A stretch of DNA of 64,000 bases from CAG-791 sp045546175 (GTDB lineage Bacteria > Bacillota > Clostridia > Lachnospirales > Lachnospiraceae), in the NCBI GenBank assembly GCA_045546175.1, contig JAZQCI010000094.1:1-64000 (forward strand), written 5' to 3'. The notes beneath the pieces are model-generated. The model saw only the letters and a list, made by a program, of their open reading frames with translations. It did not search any database and was not told where the DNA came from. A program made the position numbers and the translations under genes. This document shows, in pieces, positions 60,669 through 64,000 of this stretch (within the stretch, counting starts at the first letter, position 1; every line of letters begins with the position of its first letter).

Positions 60669-62684
60669 TCAGATTGTTGTACTGCTGCTTTCCGCCGGTT
60701 TCTTATGAACTGCGGAACCACTGCCTTCAGCAGACTTTTTTCTCACCGTACCGCTCGGACTGCCTTCCGGCCTCTTCTTAGCCGTGGCACTGCCGCTTCC
60801 GGACGGCCTTTTCCTCGCAGCGCCGCTTGCACTGCTGCTTCCCGTCGGCCTCTTCTTAGCCGCAGAAGTTCCGCTGCCTGCCGTCTTTTTCCCGACCCCG
60901 GCGCCCGCACCGCTTCCGGCCGCCTTCTTCCTGGTCGCAGCATTCGTACCTGCCGAAGCATTCGCACTTCCCGCCGCTTTTTTCCTAGGCGCAACTCTTC
61001 CGCTTCCGGCCGCCTTTTTTCCGGTTCCGGCCGCTTTGCGTGTGCCGGTCGAGCCGGCTCCGTCCGCCCTGCGAACTGCAGCCGTCCCGTTTCCATCTGC
61101 CCTGTGCACAGCGGTGGATGAACTTTCTTTTCTATTGCGGTTCAGTCTTCTTCGGTCTGACTGCCTCCGGAGTTCCACAGGATGGGCCACATAGGTGAGC
61201 GGAATGGTCACCGTGAACTTGGTGCCCTCACCGAGAATACTCTGGACATCGATCGCACCGTGGTGCTGCAGGATAATACTCTTTGTAATGGAAAGGCCCA
61301 AGCCGGTTCCACCGACTTCTCTTGATCTGGATTTGTCGACCCGGTAGAACCTCTCGTAGATCTTGTCGAGGGAGTCCTGCGGGATTCCGACGCCGGTGTC
61401 CTCGACACTTATATAGAAGTTGTAGGGATCCGCGTTGATGGTCACACGGACTTTGCCGTGATCCCTGTTGTATTTGACCGCGTTCTCGACCAGGTTTGTG
61501 ATGACCATGATCATCTTGACCTCGTCGATCTCGGCGTAGACCTCTCTCATGCTGACCATCGTCAGCTCGATGTCTCTTTTTTGCGCGATCGGCCTGAGCC
61601 TGTGCAGGATCAGCTCGACCATTTTGTTTACGCTGCACTCCTTGACGTTGAGCTTGGAGTCCTTCCGGTCCATGCGCACCAGGGTGAGCAGCTCTGTTAT
61701 GATCTGGTTCTCACGGTCGACTTCGTTTTTAATGTCGAGCATGAATTCCCGGTACATCTCGACGGGCACATTCTCCTGCTGCACGAGCGAGTCCGCCAGG
61801 ACTTTCATCGACGTCATGGGCGTCTTGAGCTCGTGGGAGACGTTGGAAACGAATTCCTGCCTCGACTCGTCGAGCGCGTTCATTCTTGCGAGCACCTGAT
61901 TAAAAGCATCCGCGATATGTTCCGTCTCAACAAACGCGGGCGCCTTGATGGGGTCGGTCGAATATCCCGCTTTTACTGCGGAGATCTCCGTGGAAAGCTT
62001 CTCGAACGGTTTCATCAGAACAGTGGACAGAACTAATGAAATCAATAACACCGCCAATATCAGGATCACTTCCAGGAGCAAGGCCTTCCGGCTCAGTATT
62101 CCCAGTGTGTTTCTGATAGAGACGGTGGATACGCTGGACAGCAGGACGCCCTTGACAACTTCTTCGCCGGTGACGTCCAGCGAGGACTCTTCATTGTCGG
62201 ATCTGCTGTCTGTATAATTGGTCGCTATAATCGGCGTCACTATTTCAATGAAGCCGTCGCGGCGGTCATAATTGGAAGTACTTCCCGTATTTCCCTGCAG
62301 CAGACATTTCACCACGTCCGGCGAGACGATCGTCTTGCCGTCGGACATAGAATAGGTGTCCTTCATTACTTTGAGGTGATCGCTGATCACCATGATACGT
62401 CCGTCATAGAGTGCTGAGAATTCGGCAAGTTCCGCGCCGATCAGTTCCGAGGACTGATCATTGAGGTAATCATAGGTGATCAGGTGATTGGCGAGCGCCC
62501 GCAGATGGGTCTCCACCTCTTCCGTTCTCACCTCGACGGCCCTGGCTTCATAATTGCTCAGGATCCCGTAGTGCAGGAGCACGCAAGGCACGAGCCCGAC
62601 TACAAAGATGATTATGAACAGCCTCATTCTCAGGCTTTTGACCACTGAGAATTTCTGAACCAGCTCCCTGAGCTTATCTGTCAT
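60669..62684 (-). CDS. WalK-like sensor histidine kinase with basic low-complexity tail
   Basis: This is a 671-residue membrane kinase: helix 22-42, extracellular sensor 45-200, helix 201-224, HAMP, HisKA with phosphorylated His284 (SHELKTPMTSM), and HATPase with N-box NLVENAVKYN, G1 DTGVGIP and G2 GGTGLGLSITKSI. The catalytic core ends near residue 500. The last 165 residues are almost only Lys, Arg, Ala, Gly, Ser and Thr in repeats of the KKAAGSG type, resembling a histone H1 tail. The start overlaps the response regulator by 11 bp. It probably senses cell-wall state, by analogy with WalK. Confidence 0.92.
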   Translation of the reverse strand: MTDKLRELVQKFSVVKSLRMRLFIIIFVVGLVPCVLLHYGILSNYEARAVEVRTEEVETHLRALANHLITYDYLNDQSSELIGAELAEFSALYDGRIMVISDHLKVMKDTYSMSDGKTIVSPDVVKCLLQGNTGSTSNYDRRDGFIEIVTPIIATNYTDSRSDNEESSLDVTGEEVVKGVLLSSVSTVSIRNTLGILSRKALLLEVILILAVLLISLVLSTVLMKPFEKLSTEISAVKAGYSTDPIKAPAFVETEHIADAFNQVLARMNALDESRQEFVSNVSHELKTPMTSMKVLADSLVQQENVPVEMYREFMLDIKNEVDRENQIITELLTLVRMDRKDSKLNVKECSVNKMVELILHRLRPIAQKRDIELTMVSMREVYAEIDEVKMIMVITNLVENAVKYNRDHGKVRVTINADPYNFYISVEDTGVGIPQDSLDKIYERFYRVDKSRSREVGGTGLGLSITKSIILQHHGAIDVQSILGEGTKFTVTIPLTYVAHPVELRRQSDRRRLNRNRKESSSTAVHRADGNGTAAVRRADGAGSTGTRKAAGTGKKAAGSGRVAPRKKAAGSANASAGTNAATRKKAAGSGAGAGVGKKTAGSGTSAAKKRPTGSSSASGAARKRPSGSGSATAKKRPEGSPSGTVRKKSAEGSGSAVHKKPAESSSTTI

Positions 62685-63378
62685 TTTGCCTGAAATAGTA
62701 GCCTACGCCCCATTTGGTCTGCACATAGACCGGCTCGGAAGCGTTGGGTTCTACTTTTTCACGAAGTCTTCTGATGTGAACATCCACTGTTCTCACATCA
62801 CCCGGATAGTCCTTTCCCCAGACTGTCTGGAGAAGCATCGACCGGCTGTAGACCTTGCCGGGATGCGTGGCCAGAAGTTCGAGAAGCTCAAACTCCTTAC
62901 TTGTGAGGTTGATCTCCTTGCCGGCGACGCTGACTCTGCGGTTGTCAAAGTCCATTCTAAGGTCACCGTTTTCAAGGATCCTCTCTTCTTCCTCATCCTT
63001 TTCCTTGCGGCTGCCGGCCACACGGCGGATGATCGCTTTCATTCTCGCCTTTACTTCCAAAATATTGAAAGGCTTGGTGATATAGTCGTCCGCGCCGTAG
63101 TCAAGGCCCAGGATCTTGTCCATGTCCTCGCCCTTGGCGGTGAGCATGATCACTGGAACGGAGGAGAATTCTCTGATCTGCGCAAGGACATCCAAACCGG
63201 AGAGTTTGGGGAGCATCACGTCGAGCAAAATGATATCATACTGATTTTCATTTACCTTCTGAAGCGCTTCCTCGCCGTCATACGCAGTGTCAACGTCATA
63301 ACCGTCCTGCAGAAGACTGAATCTAATACCTTTAACGATCATCTTTTCATCATCAACCACAAGTACCTTTGTTGCCAT
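62674..63378 (-). CDS. OmpR/WalR-type response regulator
   Basis: This is a 234-residue protein: receiver domain with phosphorylated Asp53 (ILLDVMLPKLSG), conserved Thr in MLTAKG and Lys in ITKPF, then a winged-helix DNA-binding domain with LTSKEFELLELLATHPGKV and RTVDVHIRRLREK. It partners the overlapping kinase gene. Similarity to WalR (VicR) is strong, but a Phos/Phy-type regulator cannot be excluded. AGAGGAGAAATGA precedes ATG. Confidence 0.94.
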   Translation of the reverse strand: MATKVLVVDDEKMIVKGIRFSLLQDGYDVDTAYDGEEALQKVNENQYDIILLDVMLPKLSGLDVLAQIREFSSVPVIMLTAKGEDMDKILGLDYGADDYITKPFNILEVKARMKAIIRRVAGSRKEKDEEEERILENGDLRMDFDNRRVSVAGKEINLTSKEFELLELLATHPGKVYSRSMLLQTVWGKDYPGDVRTVDVHIRRLREKVEPNASEPVYVQTKWGVGYYFRQNDR

Positions 63379-63456
63379 TCATTTCTCCTCTCTTTATCTA
63401 TACCAAATACGAGCCCGCCTCGTGAGCCGTAAGCCCGCTCGGAAGGGTTTGTATCA

Positions 63457-64000
63457 CTAGACCTTTATGTAATCTTTTATCTTCTCATATACACCGCTGC
63501 CGATTCCGCTCACATTCATCAGTTCCTCTGTGGAACCGAATCTTCCGTGCGCCTGCCTGTACTCGAGGATCCTGTCGGCCTTGCTCTCCCCGATCCCGGG
63601 AAGGGTCATCAGAGCCTGCCTGTCCGCCGTGTTGAGGTCGATGCGCCCATCGCTGCGGCCGCTCTCATTGTCCGCCCCTGCGTCGCGCTCGTATTCACGC
63701 AGCATCTGCGCCTCCTCTTTGGTAGGGATCTCGATGCGCTGCGTATCATACACATACTCCGCCTGGTTGACATAAGTCCTGTCGGCATCATCGGAATATC
63801 CGCCCGCCGCCTCCACCGCATCGATTACCCTCGATCGCTCGGGAAGCTCATAGACGCCCTCTGCGTTTACGGCGCCGCAGACAAAGACACAGACTGCGTT
63901 CTCCCTGCTGCCGTCCTCAGACGTTGTCCCGTTCATGGCGCCCGTCCGGTCCGAAGTTCCGAATCCGTTCGTTTGATCGCCCTCGCTGCCGGAATAGTCG
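63457..64000 (-). CDS. comEA: ComEA-type DNA-binding protein (5' end outside the window)
   Basis: This contains a SLBB domain (VCGAVNAEGVYELPERSRVIDAVEAAGG is shown here only in part: AVNAEGVYELPERSRV) followed by an Asp/Glu-rich linker and two helix-hairpin-helix motifs (DLNTADRQALMTLPGIGESK and LMNVSGIGSGVYEKI). An ATG at 63936 is available, but the frame stays open to the window edge and the expected membrane anchor is missing, so the gene starts beyond 64000. ComEA binds incoming DNA and hands it to ComEC. Confidence 0.9.
   Translation of the reverse strand, partial: DYSGSEGDQTNGFGTSDRTGAMNGTTSEDGSRENAVCVFVCGAVNAEGVYELPERSRVIDAVEAAGGYSDDADRTYVNQAEYVYDTQRIEIPTKEEAQMLREYERDAGADNESGRSDGRIDLNTADRQALMTLPGIGESKADRILEYRQAHGRFGSTEELMNVSGIGSGVYEKIKDYIKV

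Noticed and set aside
1..64000. CRISPR array, tRNA or rRNA genes, prophage or insertion sequence
   Set aside because: I found no regularly spaced repeats, no tRNA-like cloverleaf in an intergenic gap, no rRNA-like stretch and no transposase, integrase or phage structural gene. The only mobile-looking item is the 65-bp palindrome at 28752-28816.

Overview
The window looks like the chromosome of an anaerobic Gram-positive bacterium of the class Clostridia, most likely a GC-rich member of the Lachnospiraceae. The evidence is the mix of genes: ClpC under a small GntR repressor, a WalRK-like two-component pair, ComEA/ComEC, small clostridial families of the DUF4250 and DUF5685 type, TPM and SH3 surface proteins, and FeFe-hydrogenase maturases with the TM1266-type regulator. 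Almost every gene lies on the minus strand, the ribosome binding sites are strong, and GTG and TTG starts are frequent. I saw no rRNA, tRNA, CRISPR array, insertion sequence with a transposase, or prophage.

Layout. 0.1-1.0 kb: a plus-strand TPM-domain membrane protein. 1.0-5.4 kb: gntR-clpC-radA stress/repair operon with a repressor-type palindrome on its promoter. 5.4-7.3 kb: SH3 membrane protein with a very acidic tail. 7.4-11.0 kb: purE-purM-purN-purD. 11.1-13.2 kb: M29-type aminopeptidase with a long N-terminal extension. 13.3-15.0 kb: pyrF-pyrE. 15.1-19.2 kb: TPR lipoprotein, a small unknown protein, and an SGNH hydrolase plus MBOAT O-acyltransferase pair. 19.2-23.7 kb: folC, valS and a 57-residue DUF4250 gene. 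23.9-27.2 kb (plus strand): azlC-azlD, a zinc-ribbon membrane protein, a DUF5685 protein and a J-domain protein ending in a cysteine string. 27.3-31.4 kb: SEC-C protein, dapF, a 65-bp palindromic element, a methyltransferase, a small multidrug-export-type protein and hisC.

31.5-47.0 kb is the outstanding region: one tightly packed minus-strand array of twelve genes, nflH, nflDK, hypF, hypC, hypD, hypE, a TM1266-type regulator, nflHD, nflK, hydF, hydE, fumC (nfl names here are descriptive only). It holds two complete nitrogenase-like reductase sets whose H, D and K domains keep the same order but are fused differently: H plus a D-K fusion in one set, an H-D fusion plus K in the other. Between and around them lie the Fe(CN)2CO-making part of NiFe-hydrogenase maturation (HypCDEF, without HypA or HypB) and two of three FeFe-hydrogenase maturases (HydE and HydF, without HydG). 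No hydrogenase structural gene and no nif biosynthesis gene is in the window. I infer an ATP-driven electron-transfer system that builds, reduces or uses a CO/CN-ligated iron cofactor; its substrate cannot be told from sequence.

47.3-54.9 kb: a lipoprotein, a metallophosphoesterase, a signal-less BMP-type protein, a phosphoesterase-like protein that has lost all its metal ligands, and two exopolysaccharide genes (polyprenyl-phosphate sugar transferase and GT2 glycosyltransferase). 55.0-59.5 kb: comEC-holA-mutY. 59.7-63.4 kb: response regulator, histidine kinase with a basic low-complexity tail, and a GerMN lipoprotein. 63.5-64.0 kb: the C-terminal part of comEA, which runs off the right edge.
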